Notes: a model not told the origin generated them from the letters alone. Numbered from the stretch's first letter, positions 1-9,484 are shown. The stretch: DNA of 64,000 nucleotides from Salinicola corii (GCF_008298015.1 NZ_VTPX01000008.1:155406-219405); one strand, 5' to 3'. Numbers and translations: made by a program.

Positions 1-218
1 CCATGATCGGCCAGTTGAACACCAAGTCCGGGCGTTATATCCGCATGCAACTGGTCTATACCCGCGAGATCGAGAAGGCGGAACTCGAACACCGCGAGTT
101 GCTGGAACTGGCGCGCCAGGGCGACGTCGACAAGGCCTGCCGACTACTGGAAAGCCATATCAAGGATGCCGCGGAAGGCATCGCGGCGGTGCTGGAAAAG
201 AATCTGCGCAGCGCCTGA
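1..218 (+). CDS. GntR-family regulator, C-terminal part (partial, cut by window edge)
   Basis: The reading frame is open from the left edge, so the N-terminal DNA-binding part lies outside the window. The visible 71 residues are mostly helical and contain a HRELLELARQGDVDKACRLL segment followed by SHIKDAAEGI. This matches the end of the FCD ligand-binding domain of GntR regulators, where each member has a conserved H-x-x-I/L-x-A stretch on the last helices. The next gene, a DadA-like oxidase, starts 53 bp downstream on the same strand and is a plausible target. The ligand cannot be told from this fragment. Confidence 0.7.
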   Translation, partial: MIGQLNTKSGRYIRMQLVYTREIEKAELEHRELLELARQGDVDKACRLLESHIKDAAEGIAAVLEKNLRSA

Positions 219-271
219 TGCGAGGCGCGTTCCCCGCGCATTCACTTGCCCTTCTGGTCATGAGGTAGCGC

Positions 272-1567
272 ATGTCGGACTCACCGCCTTCGGCTTCGCC
301 CGATGCCGATATCATCGTCGTCGGTGCCGGCCTCGTCGGCGTGACCAGCGCCCTGGCCCTGGCGCGCCAGGGCCACCGCGTGATGGTACTCGACACCCAG
401 GAACCGGGACGCGGCGCCTCCTACGGCAACGCCGGGCACCTCGCCACCGAACAGGTCTTTCCGATCGCCGATGCGTCGATTCTAATGTCGCTGCCCGGAA
501 TGCTCATGGACCCCATGGGTCCGCTGCGGCTGGACTGGAAATATCTGCCCCGGGCGCTGCCGTGGTTGACGCGACTGGTGCTGAACCTACGCCCGGAACC
601 CTTTGGCCGAAGCGTGGCCGGCATCCGCGCGCTCAACGAACGCAGCCTGGCGGCGTGGCAACGCCTGCTGGCGTCGGTCGACAGCAGCCACCTGCTCAAG
701 GCGGACGGCTCGCTGCTGGTCTACGAGAAGCCGGAGTCTCACGCCAAGCTGGAAGCGCTCGAGTCGCGCATGCGCGAACAGCAGGTGCCGGTGGCGCTGT
801 GGGACAGAAACGCGATTCAACGCGCGGCGCCACAGCTCTCGGACGAGCTGCTGGGCGGACTGTTCTTCCCGGCCACGGGCCATGTACTGGATCCGTGGCG
901 GGTGGTCACGACGCTAGTGGAAGCCGCCCGGCGCCAGGGCGTGCAATTCGCCCAAGAGACGGTGCGCTCGGCGCAAGTTGTCGAGTCCGGCGTTCGGCTC
1001 GTCACCGATAGCCGACAACTGACGGCGAGTCGCGTGCTGCTCGCCTGTGGCGCCCACTCGGCAGCGTTGACCGCCCAGCTCACCGGCAAGCACGTACCGC
1101 TGGATACCGAGCGCGGCTATCACCTGATGCTACCCCGTGAGCACGACCGCCTGCCCTTCGCGGTGACCTCACTGGAGCGCCGTTTCATCATGACGCCGAT
1201 GGAGACCGGGCTGAGATTGGCTGGCACCGTGGAGTTCGCGGGGCTGAACGCACCGCCCAACATGGGCCGGGCGTGGCAGTTGCACCGCCTGAGCCACGGC
1301 CTGTTCAAGACCGATCTCGACGCCGGGGACGCCACGCCGTGGATGGGCTTCCGCCCGTCGCTGCCGGACTCGCTGCCGATCATCGATCGTGTGTGCGACG
1401 GCCGCGTGCTGCTGGCGTTCGGCCATCACCACCTGGGGCTGACGCAGTCGGCGATCACCGCCGAGTTGATCGCCGATCTGGCCGGAGCAGCCGACAGCGG
1501 CGAAGGCCTCTCATCAACGAGCGATTTGCCGCCGCTGGCGCCCTATCGGCTCTCCCGCTTCGGCTAA
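272..1567 (+). CDS. DadA-like FAD-dependent D-amino acid dehydrogenase/oxidoreductase
   Basis: A 431-residue protein of the DAO/DadA superfamily. The FAD-binding Rossmann motif GAGLVG lies at residues 18-23, followed by an acidic strand end (VMVLD), and the C-terminal FAD contact region reads FGHHHLGLTQS. The length equals that of typical DadA proteins (about 430). Family members oxidatively deaminate D-amino acids or related imino acids at the inner face of the membrane and pass electrons to quinones. The flanking GntR regulator and the ureide genes downstream suggest a nitrogen-scavenging role. The exact substrate is unknown. I considered an FAD urate hydroxylase (HpxO) but the fold signature is DAO, not the aromatic hydroxylase type. 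Confidence 0.8.
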   Translation: MSDSPPSASPDADIIVVGAGLVGVTSALALARQGHRVMVLDTQEPGRGASYGNAGHLATEQVFPIADASILMSLPGMLMDPMGPLRLDWKYLPRALPWLTRLVLNLRPEPFGRSVAGIRALNERSLAAWQRLLASVDSSHLLKADGSLLVYEKPESHAKLEALESRMREQQVPVALWDRNAIQRAAPQLSDELLGGLFFPATGHVLDPWRVVTTLVEAARRQGVQFAQETVRSAQVVESGVRLVTDSRQLTASRVLLACGAHSAALTAQLTGKHVPLDTERGYHLMLPREHDRLPFAVTSLERRFIMTPMETGLRLAGTVEFAGLNAPPNMGRAWQLHRLSHGLFKTDLDAGDATPWMGFRPSLPDSLPIIDRVCDGRVLLAFGHHHLGLTQSAITAELIADLAGAADSGEGLSSTSDLPPLAPYRLSRFG

Positions 1568-1710
1568 GGAACCACTGCACAAATGCCTGCACGAGCGAAT
1601 GGCTGCGTTGCGCGGTACTCGAAGGCTCGCCTAACCCCATGTTATGTCTCGCCTTCTGCGTTCCGTGCGCCTGGCCCCTCGTCTCGTTCGACGATTTATT
1701 CAGCGTTTCC
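1568..1710 (+). repeat. MITE-like intergenic repeat, copy 1
   Basis: A 143-bp stretch directly after the stop of the upstream oxidase. It begins GGAACCACTGCACAAATG and ends CGATTTATTCAGCGTTTCC. The two ends are imperfect inverted repeats (GGAA-C-ACTG against GGAAACGCTG). The same block, in inverted orientation, occurs at 12951-13124. It shares the segments GCACAAATG-CTGC, GTTGCGCGGT, TGCG-TCCGTGCGCC and TTATTCAGCGTTTCC with that copy. It holds no gene of its own. It could act as a transcript end between the convergent neighbours. Confidence 0.75.
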
Positions 1711-2565
<855 letters not shown>

Positions 2566-2658
2566 GCTCTCTCCTCGATCAATCGGCGTCCGATTCGGCC
2601 AGGCGTCGAACGCCACACGTCCTGTTTGCTTTTTGTCCCTATCCTGCGATGCGTCTTC

Positions 2659-3516
2659 TCAGAGTCTGCCTGAAAAGTCAGCGAGCTCATCGAGCTCCTG
2701 ATACAACTCGGTCACTTCGCCGATCCTGGCCCGCCCTTGCGCCAACCGACGATGCAGCATGGCGTTGGCCAGCAGACTGACCAGGCTCATCGCGCTGGCG
2801 TAGCTATCGAATGCCGAGATCGTCTCCAGCGCACACTCCAGCCGCCAGGTGACCCGATCCGCATATTTGGCGGTGGTCGGATCGCCGATCAGCAATACGC
2901 GATGTTCGCGGTCGTTGAGCGCGCCGACCAGCTTCTCGAACAGTCTGGGCCGGCGGCGAAAGCCGATCAGCACGATCAGCGTGCCGGGCTCGAGTTCAAC
3001 CAGCTCCTCGGCCAATGACTGATTAGGCGCGGGCAGCAGACGGACGTTAGCCCGGGCCTGAAGCAGCTGCTGGCGCAGATGCAGAGCCACCGGATAGCTG
3101 TTGCGATAGCCCACCACGGCCACCGCCGGCGCCTCGTCGAGCGCGCGAACGACCTCGTCGAACAGCATCGGTGTCAGCCCTTCGAGGCACTGGCGCAGAT
3201 TATCCTGCTCGCGTTCGGCGTGTCGGCGGAAGCGCTCGACGCCATCGCCCAGCGTATCGGAACCCGATGCCAGCGGTACGCCGTAATGGCGCAGCTGGCG
3301 CGCATGCGCCTTGACCGCCTTGAAGTCATCAAAGCCCAGGCGCTTGAACAGGCGGGTCACGGTCGCCTTGGAGACGCCACTGAGCCGCGACAGATCGGTC
3401 GCGCTGTAGACCGCCAGATCCTCGAGGTGCGCCAGGATGAAGTCCGCCACCCGGCGTTCCTGAGGGCCCAGTTCCGGGAAATGCTGTTGTAGCCGCCGAC
3501 CGATATGCGCCTGCAT
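2659..3516 (-). CDS. MurR/RpiR-family transcriptional regulator
   Basis: A 285-residue regulator. The N-terminal HTH_6 domain (about residues 1-78) includes the recognition helix SGVSKATVTRLFKRLGF. A SIS sugar-isomerase-like domain (about 115-265) contains VAVVGYRNSYPVALHLRQQLL and GTLIVLIGFRRRP. RpiR proteins sense phosphosugars or other small metabolites, and several control amino-acid or ureide catabolism. I chose MQAHIGRR as the start because the upstream in-frame extension is encoded by a short-period DNA repeat and is not domain-like. It sits between the ABC transporter and allE on the same strand, so it may regulate that run of genes. Confidence 0.85.
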   Translation of the reverse strand: MQAHIGRRLQQHFPELGPQERRVADFILAHLEDLAVYSATDLSRLSGVSKATVTRLFKRLGFDDFKAVKAHARQLRHYGVPLASGSDTLGDGVERFRRHAEREQDNLRQCLEGLTPMLFDEVVRALDEAPAVAVVGYRNSYPVALHLRQQLLQARANVRLLPAPNQSLAEELVELEPGTLIVLIGFRRRPRLFEKLVGALNDREHRVLLIGDPTTAKYADRVTWRLECALETISAFDSYASAMSLVSLLANAMLHRRLAQGRARIGEVTELYQELDELADFSGRL

Positions 3517-3528
3517 GACGTTCCTTAT

Positions 3529-3610
3529 CGTGAACTCTGGGCCGTGAACCTCGAGTCGTGAACCTTGAGCCGTGAACGTTGCGTAATCTTGACGTTGCGT
3601 GAATCTTGAC
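3529..3610. repeat. Short tandem repeats in the leader of the RpiR regulator
   Basis: Four consecutive 14-bp units, each starting CGTGAAC, occupy 3529-3542, 3543-3556, 3557-3570 and 3571-3584. They are followed by two copies of GTTGCGT-(G)AATCTTGAC at 3578-3593 and 3594-3610. The block fills the gap between the end of the ABC ATPase gene and the RpiR start codon. Helical-phase arrays in front of a regulator can be multiple operator sites; slipped-strand expansion is the alternative explanation. Confidence 0.7.
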
Positions 3611-3623
3611 ACAGTGCCCGCCG

Positions 3624-4352
3624 TTACAGGACCGAGGCGATGAACTGATTCAGTTCCGGGGTCCGGGGGCGCGTGAACAACGTCTGCGGATCCCCCGATT
3701 CGTGGATGCGCCCCTGATGCATGAACACGACCCGATCACTGACGTCGCGGGCAAACTTCATCTCATGGGTGACCAGGATCAGCGTCATCCCTTCCCGGGC
3801 CAGGTCCTCGAGCACCCGCAGCACCTCACCCACCAGTTCCGGGTCAAGTGCCGAGGTTACCTCGTCGCAGAGCAGCACCTTGGGATTCATCGCCAGCGCC
3901 CGGGCGATGGCCACACGCTGCTGCTGGCCGCCGGAGAGCTGGGCCGGATAGGCGTCGACCTTCTCGGACATCCCCACCTTGGCGAGCACCGCCTCGGCAA
4001 TCCGGCGTGCCTCTTCCCGGGGCGTCTGCTTGACCACCAGCGGTGCCAGCATCACGTTCTCGATCACCGTCTTGTGCGGGAACAGGTTGAAGCTCTGGAA
4101 CACCATGCCGACGTTCTGGCTCAGTTCCCCCGGCGACATCGCGGTGCCGTCGAGACGCTGATCGGCCAGATGGATGGTGCCCCAGTCGTGTTGCTCGAGT
4201 TGGTTGAGGCAGCGCAGCAAGGTACTCTTGCCCGAGCCGCTGCGGCCGATGATCGACACCACCTCGCCGGCCTCGATCTCCAGATCGATGCCCTTGAGCA
4301 CCTCCAGCTCACCGAAGGATTTATGCAGGTCTTTAACGGATACCAGCGCCAT
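3624..4352 (-). CDS. Polar amino-acid-type ABC transporter ATPase
   Basis: A 242-residue ABC ATPase of the GlnQ/HisP/EhuA group. Walker A is GRSGSGKST (36-44), the Q-loop lies in [10 protein letters not shown], the signature is LSGGQQQR, and Walker B is [12 protein letters not shown], followed by the H-loop VTHEM. It drives uptake through the two permeases encoded just upstream. The start overlaps the end of the permease gene by 20 bp, implying coupled translation. An upstream in-frame ATG at 4457 lies inside the permease gene and was discarded. Confidence 0.9.
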
Positions 4353-4989
4353 AGAGCTTTTTCTCCAGGTGACGGGCATAGCGGGACAGCGGATAGCAGA
4401 GGATGAAGTATCCGAGTGCCACCAGCGCGAAGATGGTGAAGGGAGCGAAGGCCGCATTGTTGAGCATGGTGCCGGCCTTGGTCAGTTCGACGAAGCCGAT
4501 CACCGAAGCCAGCGCCGTGCCCTTGATGACCTGCACGGAGAAGCCCACGGTCGGCGGCACCGCGAGTCGCAGCGCCTGCGGCAGGATGACGTGGCGCATC
4601 GACTGCAGATAGTTCAGCCCGAGCACGCGCGCGGCCTGCCACTGCCCGCTGGGGACCGCCTCGACACAGCCACGCCAGATGTCGCACAGAAAGGCACTGG
4701 TGAAGAGCGTCAGCGCCACGCTGGCCGCGGTCCAGGCGGAGACGTCAAAGCCGAGCACGGCGGCACCGAAGTAGGCCAGAAACAGCTGCATCAACAGCGG
4801 CGTGCCCTGAAACAGATCGACGTAGAGCCGGATCAGCCAGCGCACCGGCCACAGACCGCCCATGCGTGCGAGCGTCAATACCAGGCCGACGACGGCACCA
4901 CCGGTGAAGGCGATCAGCGACAGCACGACGGTCCAGCGCCCCGCCAGCAGCAGGTTGCGCACGATGTCCCACAGCGTGAAATCGGTCAT
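4333..4989 (-). CDS. Amino-acid-type ABC transporter permease (second)
   Basis: A 218-residue HisMQ/GlnP-type inner-membrane permease. It has about five hydrophobic segments and the EAA-like cytoplasmic loop (ARVLGLNYLQSMRHVILPQALRLAVPP) that docks on the ATPase. Its ATG overlaps the stop of the preceding permease by 4 bp, and its own end overlaps the ATPase start. This makes a tightly coupled binding protein-permease-permease-ATPase operon. The longer frame starting at 5202 reads into the other permease and was rejected. Confidence 0.9.
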   Translation of the reverse strand: MTDFTLWDIVRNLLLAGRWTVVLSLIAFTGGAVVGLVLTLARMGGLWPVRWLIRLYVDLFQGTPLLMQLFLAYFGAAVLGFDVSAWTAASVALTLFTSAFLCDIWRGCVEAVPSGQWQAARVLGLNYLQSMRHVILPQALRLAVPPTVGFSVQVIKGTALASVIGFVELTKAGTMLNNAAFAPFTIFALVALGYFILCYPLSRYARHLEKKLYGAGIR

Positions 4990-5669
4990 GATGACCCTCC
5001 CTGACGAAACGCGAACAGCCGCCGGCCGACGAATTCGAACGCCAGCCGCAGGCCCACCGCCAGCAGCAGATAGATCAGCGTCACTACCAGGTAGACCTCG
5101 AAGCCGCGGAAGTTGCGCGACTGGATGAAGTTGGCGGCGTAGGTCAGATCGAACACCGAAATCTGGGAGACCACTGCAGAACCCAGCATGACGATGATGC
5201 ACTGGCTGATCAGCGATGGATAAACTCGCGAGAAGGCCGGCATCAGCACCACATGACGAAAGCTTTGCAGCCGGGAGAGGCCCAGCGCACGGGCGGCTTC
5301 ATGCTGGCCTTTCAGCGTCGAATCGATCCCGGCACGCAGGATTTCGGCCGTGTAGGCGCCAAGATTCAGAATCATCGCCAGCAGCGCGGCGACGGTGGCG
5401 CTGATCGACACGCCCAGGGCCGGCAAGCCGAAGAACAGAAAGAACAGCTGCACGATGAACGGGGTATTGCGAATCACCTCGACGTAGGCACCGAGAAGGC
5501 GACTGACGATGCCAGAAGGGCCTTCCCGCGAACCATCGCGGGCATAGGCGACGACGATCGCCAGCGCGATCCCGGCGACGGTGGTGACGACGGTCAGCCA
5601 GACCGTCGTCACCAGCCCCTCGAGGATCGCGTCCGTGTAGGGCAGCAGCGTGGAGAAATCCAGAGTCAT
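4986..5669 (-). CDS. Amino-acid-type ABC transporter permease (first)
   Basis: A 227-residue HisMQ/GlnP-type permease. It has an N-terminal periplasmic stretch, hydrophobic segments at about 22-45, 65-95 and 185-215, and the docking loop HEAARALGLSRLQSFRHVVLMPAF. It pairs with the next permease to form the channel. It lies 38 bp after the binding-protein gene and overlaps the next gene by 4 bp. Confidence 0.9.
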   Translation of the reverse strand: MTLDFSTLLPYTDAILEGLVTTVWLTVVTTVAGIALAIVVAYARDGSREGPSGIVSRLLGAYVEVIRNTPFIVQLFFLFFGLPALGVSISATVAALLAMILNLGAYTAEILRAGIDSTLKGQHEAARALGLSRLQSFRHVVLMPAFSRVYPSLISQCIIVMLGSAVVSQISVFDLTYAANFIQSRNFRGFEVYLVVTLIYLLLAVGLRLAFEFVGRRLFAFRQGGSS

Positions 5670-5707
5670 GGCGAATTATCCGTCCAGACAGAGATCAAGC
5701 GACTCGT

Positions 5708-6517
5708 TCAGAGGTCGTCGGGCAGCGCGGTGTGGAACCACTTCTGCGACATCGACTCCAGCGTGCCGTCCTCTTTGCCTTGTTCGATCAGTTCATTGAC
5801 GCGCGTCTTCAGCACCGTGTTGTCCTGGGTCAGGCCGATGTAACAGGGCGAATTCTTGATCCGGAAGACCATGGTCGGCGCGCGCTCGGCATTGCGCTCG
5901 GCGATCTGCGCTGCCACCACGTTGCCGGTGGCGATGTAGTCGACCTGGCCGGATAGAAAAGCGGAGATCGTGGTGGCATTGTCTTCGAAGCGCTGGATCG
6001 TGGCATCGTCAGGCGCCAGATCGGAAAGCTCCATGTCCTCGACCGAACCACGAGTCACCCCGACGGTCTTGCCGGAAAGGCCGGCGGCATCGTCGATCCG
6101 GGCGGCGTCTGGCGTGCCGAAAACACCGAGAAAGAACGGGGCGTAGGCCTCGGTAAAGTCGATCACCGCCGCGCGCTCGGGATTCTTGCCCAGGCTCGAG
6201 ATCACCAGGTCGACCTTGTCGGTCTGCAGGAAGGGAATGCGATTGGCGCTGGTGACCGTCACCAGTTGCAGATCGAGCTCCATCTGATCGGCCAGATACT
6301 GCGCCATATCGACGTCATAGCCCTGCGGCTGCAGATCGGTGCCCACCGAACCGAACGGCGGGAAATCCTGTGGAACGGCAACGCGCAGGGTGCCGCGCTG
6401 TTCGATGGTATCCAGATCGCTGGCCTGTACCGCAACGGCGGCGAGGCCAGCGGCAACGGTGCAGCAGAGTGCCAGCACGAGCTGGCGCGAGAATCGATTC
6501 TTGGCGAAAGCGAACAT
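5708..6517 (-). CDS. ABC transporter substrate-binding protein, family 3
   Basis: A 269-residue periplasmic binding protein. A basic N-terminus and hydrophobic core (residues about 12-30) end with a likely cleavage after VQA before SDLDTIEQRGTLRVAVP. The solute-binding family 3 hallmark GTLRVAVPQDFPPFG follows, with later segments DFTEAYAPFFLGVFG and GKTVGVTRGSVEDMELS. AGGAGA sits before the ATG. It heads the ABC operon. The ligand is not readable from sequence. The setting among ureide genes allows an amino acid, a ureide or a purine-derived compound. Confidence 0.87.
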   Translation of the reverse strand: MFAFAKNRFSRQLVLALCCTVAAGLAAVAVQASDLDTIEQRGTLRVAVPQDFPPFGSVGTDLQPQGYDVDMAQYLADQMELDLQLVTVTSANRIPFLQTDKVDLVISSLGKNPERAAVIDFTEAYAPFFLGVFGTPDAARIDDAAGLSGKTVGVTRGSVEDMELSDLAPDDATIQRFEDNATTISAFLSGQVDYIATGNVVAAQIAERNAERAPTMVFRIKNSPCYIGLTQDNTVLKTRVNELIEQGKEDGTLESMSQKWFHTALPDDL

Positions 6518-6827
6518 GCCCTATCTCCTGACGAGTGCTTGTATGTTTTGTTAGAGAGGCAGAGAAACAATTGACGACTTCTCCATGGGTCGAGAAACAT
6601 TTGTTTCACAGCCAGATGTAGCAAACCCGGCGCCAACTCACTCCGAATGGCGCCGATTCAGTCAGTTAGTCAGCCTTCACCGGCAGGAATAGCACTAGCT
6701 ACAGGACGATCAGGGCTATCATCCGGGCCCATCCGGTGCAACGGGCTCGTCGCACGCACCGCCAAGGCGCGCGAAATCAGAGGCGCGAAACCCGCCCCCG
6801 CATTCACCGTGTCGTGGGGTCGATCCG
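6518..6827. other. Gene-free interval carrying the ABC operon promoter region
   Basis: These 310 bases separate the start of the ABC operon from the 3' end of the allantoinase gene, both on the minus strand. I see no credible protein-coding frame, only shadow frames. The part next to 6517 is AT-richer and should hold the promoter of the transporter operon. No clear -35/-10 pair or strong hairpin could be assigned. Confidence 0.5.
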
Positions 6828-7751
6828 TTACGAGGCCGGATGCACCGCCGCCCAGTGACGGGCGATATCCACACGCCGGGTTATCCACACCCGGTCGTGG
6901 GCCTCGAGATGATCGAGGAAGCGTTGCAGCGCGCGAAAGCGCCCGGGGCGGCCGACCAGGCGGCAGTGCAGGCCGATCGACAGCATCTTGGGCGTCTCCG
7001 CGCCCTCCTCGTAGAGCACGTCGAACGCGTCGCGCAGATACTGGAAGAACGGCTCGCCATGATCGAAGCCGGTCGGCGAGGCGAAGCGCATGTCGTTGGT
7101 ATCCAGCGTGTAGGGCACGACAAGATGCTGATGCGTCTGGCCCTGACTGTCTTCGGCCGGCATCCAGAACGGCAGGTCGTCGCCGTAGTAGTCGCTGTCG
7201 TAGAGAAAGCCGCCCCGGTCAAGAAGCAGACGCCGGGTGTTGGGGCTGTCGCGGCCGGTGTACCAGCCCTGCGGCAGCTCACCAAAGAGCGACTGGAAGA
7301 TGGCCAGCGCGCGCTCGAGATGGTCGCGCTCGACCGCTTCCGGCACGTTCTGGTAGTGAATCCAGCGGTAACCGTGACAGGCGATCTCGTGGCCCAGCGC
7401 CTTGAATGCCTGGGCCACCTCCGGATTGCGCTCCAGCGCCATGGCCACGCCGAACACCGTCAGCGGCAGGCCGCGTCGTTCGAACTCCCGCAGCACCCGC
7501 CACACGCCGGCCCGGGATCCGTACTCGTAGATCGACTCCATGCTCAGATGGCGCGCCGGATACGCCTCCGCCCCGGCGATCTCGGAGAGGAACTGTTCGG
7601 AATGGCTATCACCGTGAAGGACGCTGTTCTCGCCGCCCTCCTCGTAGTTGAGCACGAACTGCACCGCCACGCGGGCCCGGCCCGGCCAGTCGGCCTGGGG
7701 CGGGTTGCGGCCGTAGCCGATCAGGTCGCGAGGATAGTCGGGAGAGATCAT
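6828..7751 (-). CDS. puuE: Allantoinase, PuuE polysaccharide-deacetylase type
   Basis: A 307-residue NodB-fold hydrolase. It opens with YPRDLIGYG and VQFVLNYEEGGE, the standard start of the metal-independent allantoinases first named PuuE in Pseudomonas (unrelated to the GABA aminotransferase of the same name). Further marks are GHEIACHGYRWIHYQN, GWYTGRDSPNTRRLL and YDSDYYGDDLPFW. It opens allantoin to allantoate. The start MISPDYP matches the family length; the longer in-frame ATG at 7859 would cover the divergent regulatory region. The allantoin racemase gene diverges from it across a 174-bp interval. Confidence 0.88.
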   Translation of the reverse strand: MISPDYPRDLIGYGRNPPQADWPGRARVAVQFVLNYEEGGENSVLHGDSHSEQFLSEIAGAEAYPARHLSMESIYEYGSRAGVWRVLREFERRGLPLTVFGVAMALERNPEVAQAFKALGHEIACHGYRWIHYQNVPEAVERDHLERALAIFQSLFGELPQGWYTGRDSPNTRRLLLDRGGFLYDSDYYGDDLPFWMPAEDSQGQTHQHLVVPYTLDTNDMRFASPTGFDHGEPFFQYLRDAFDVLYEEGAETPKMLSIGLHCRLVGRPGRFRALQRFLDHLEAHDRVWITRRVDIARHWAAVHPAS

Positions 7752-7849
7752 GCGCGGTGCCCTTTTTGTCGAGATGGCGGTCGTCGGAATGGTCTTCGTC
7801 GAATCCGTCGCTGCCAACGCCAACGGCATCGATACCGACGTCATCGATA

Positions 7850-7889
7850 TTGTATTCAAACTCGGTTATTTTTGTGGACAAAATAACCG
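7850..7889. promoter_or_regulatory. Divergent regulatory region: TTGTATTCAA site and 10-bp inverted repeat
   Basis: The interval between allantoinase and allantoin racemase holds TTGTATTCAA at 7850-7859. This differs by one base from the TTGTATACAA palindrome found before uraD. Immediately next to it is an inverted repeat with perfect 10-bp arms CGGTTATTTT (7863-7872) and AAAATAACCG (7880-7889). The first fits a GntR-type operator. The second could be a second operator or an RNA hairpin in the 5' leader of the racemase mRNA. Confidence 0.55.
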
Positions 7890-7925
7890 TATCGCGATTC
7901 GTCCGAGTCGCCAAGGTGCCATGCC

Positions 7926-8657
7926 ATGCAGATCCACGTCATCAACCCCAATACGACCGCCAGCATGACCGACAAGATCGGTGCCTGCGCCAACCGCGTG
8001 GCGGCGGAGCACACGCAGATCCACGTCAGTCAGCCGGACAGCGGGCCGGTATCGATCGAGAGCCACTTCGACGAGGCGGTCAGCGCCGTCGGCGTGCTGG
8101 AGGAGATTCGGCGCGGCGAAGCGCTGGGCATGGACGCCTACGTCATCGCCTGCTTCGGCGATCCGGGGCTGCTGGCGGCGCGGGAGCTGACCCGCGCACC
8201 GGTCATCGGCATCGCCGAGGCGGGCTTCCACCTGGCCGCGCTGATCAGCACCCGCTTCTCGGTGGTGACCACGCTGGCCCGCACCGCGATCATCGCCGAG
8301 CATCTGCTCGACCAGTATGGATTCCGCCACAACTGCCGGCGCGTTCGTGCCACCGACCTGCCGGTGCTGGAGCTGGAGAACCCGGCGGGCAACGCCTACC
8401 AGGCGCTGCTGGAAGAGTGCCAGCGAGCCAGGGAAGAGGACGGCATCGGCGCCATCGTGCTCGGCTGCGGCGGCATGGCGGACCTCACCGAGCGCCTCAC
8501 CCATGACCTGCAGATGCCGGTGATCGAAGGCGTCAGCGCCGCGGTGAAACTGGCGGAGTCGCTGGTCTCGCTGGGCCTGGGCACCAGCAAGCACGGCGAT
8601 CTCGCCTTTCCGCGGCCCAAGCCGTTCAGCGGGCGCTTCGCCGACTGGGGCGTGTAG
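7926..8657 (+). CDS. Allantoin/hydantoin racemase (Asp/Glu racemase family)
   Basis: A 243-residue member of the Asp/Glu/hydantoin racemase superfamily. It begins with the family-typical IHVINPNTTASMT and carries the two catalytic cysteines at C76 (IACFGDPG) and C181 (VLGCGGM). This two-base mechanism interconverts (R)- and (S)-allantoin or 5-substituted hydantoins. Its place opposite allantoinase in a ureide cluster favours the allantoin racemase role (HpxA type). The start is fixed by the conserved N-terminus. Confidence 0.85.
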   Translation: MQIHVINPNTTASMTDKIGACANRVAAEHTQIHVSQPDSGPVSIESHFDEAVSAVGVLEEIRRGEALGMDAYVIACFGDPGLLAARELTRAPVIGIAEAGFHLAALISTRFSVVTTLARTAIIAEHLLDQYGFRHNCRRVRATDLPVLELENPAGNAYQALLEECQRAREEDGIGAIVLGCGGMADLTERLTHDLQMPVIEGVSAAVKLAESLVSLGLGTSKHGDLAFPRPKPFSGRFADWGV

Positions 8658-8675
8658 TCGAATCCGCTCAGCGCA

Positions 8676-9431
8676 TCAGCCAAAGATCTGCCGCAGATCC
8701 GGCGCTTCGTCGGTGCTTTCCTCGATCGACAGCGACGCCTCGATCGCCTTCAAGTGGCGCTGCATGAAGGCGACGGCGCGCTCCTCCCTGCCGGCTTCCA
8801 GCAGCGTGACCAGCTCGTCATGGTCGTGGGATTCACAGCCCAGATGCCCGGAGGCACCGTAGACGGCGAGGATCAGCGACGAGCGCGAGCAGAGCCGTTC
8901 GACGAATTCCGCCAGTGGCGTATTGCCGGAGAGCTCGGCCAGACGCTGATGGAACTGGGCGGAGAGCTGGATGGCCCGACTCTGCTCGCCGGCGCGCAGG
9001 GCCTGGCGCTCGCTCGTCGCCATCTCGCGCAGGGCCCTGGCATCCGCCGGTTGCAGCCGGCGGGACACCCAGGGCATCAGCTGGCACTCGATCAGTTGGC
9101 GAGCGGCGAACACGTCTCGCGCCTCCTCGATAGTCGGCCGACTGACGCTGGCGCCACGCCGTGGGGTCAGCGTGACCAGATACTCCAGCGCCAGGCGCTG
9201 CAAAATCTTGCGGATGCCGGTACGGCTGACACCGAACACTTCCGCCAGCGCATCCTCGCGTAGCCGCGCCCCCGGCTTGAGCCGGTGCTCGACGATCGCC
9301 TCGCGAATCTGCTGATAGATCGTTGCATGGCGCTCGGCGCCGTCACCCGCCTTGCCCGCCCCGCGACCACGTTTCGCCTCGGCAGACTTGCTCGTACTCG
9401 TATTGCTCGCTGCGTTCGCGCTTTTTGCCAT
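8676..9431 (-). CDS. GntR-family (FCD) regulator of the ureide cluster
   Basis: A 251-residue regulator. A low-complexity, lysine/alanine/serine-rich N-terminus (about 1-35) precedes a winged-helix domain (IYQQIREAIVEHRLKPGARLRE, VSRTGIRKILQRL) and an FCD domain with metal-binding-type residues (FHQRLAELSGN, HDHDELVTLLEAG, FMQRHLKAIE). I chose MAKSANA as the start, preceded by GGTGGAG; an ATG 14 codons earlier sits close to the putative operator at 9485. It lies between ureide genes and is the best candidate for binding the TTGTATACAA-like sites at 7850, 9485 and 11341. Confidence 0.85.
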   Translation of the reverse strand: MAKSANAASNTSTSKSAEAKRGRGAGKAGDGAERHATIYQQIREAIVEHRLKPGARLREDALAEVFGVSRTGIRKILQRLALEYLVTLTPRRGASVSRPTIEEARDVFAARQLIECQLMPWVSRRLQPADARALREMATSERQALRAGEQSRAIQLSAQFHQRLAELSGNTPLAEFVERLCSRSSLILAVYGASGHLGCESHDHDELVTLLEAGREERAVAFMQRHLKAIEASLSIEESTDEAPDLRQIFG

Positions 9432-9484
9432 TGTCGTTCGCTCCACCCAGCGCCGGTCGCATCGATAATTCACGTTGTCATCGA

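Noticed and set aside
272..1567. DadA-like FAD enzyme considered as the missing urate hydroxylase (HpxO)
   Set aside because: The signature and length are of the D-amino acid dehydrogenase family; HpxO belongs to the aromatic hydroxylase family with different motifs.
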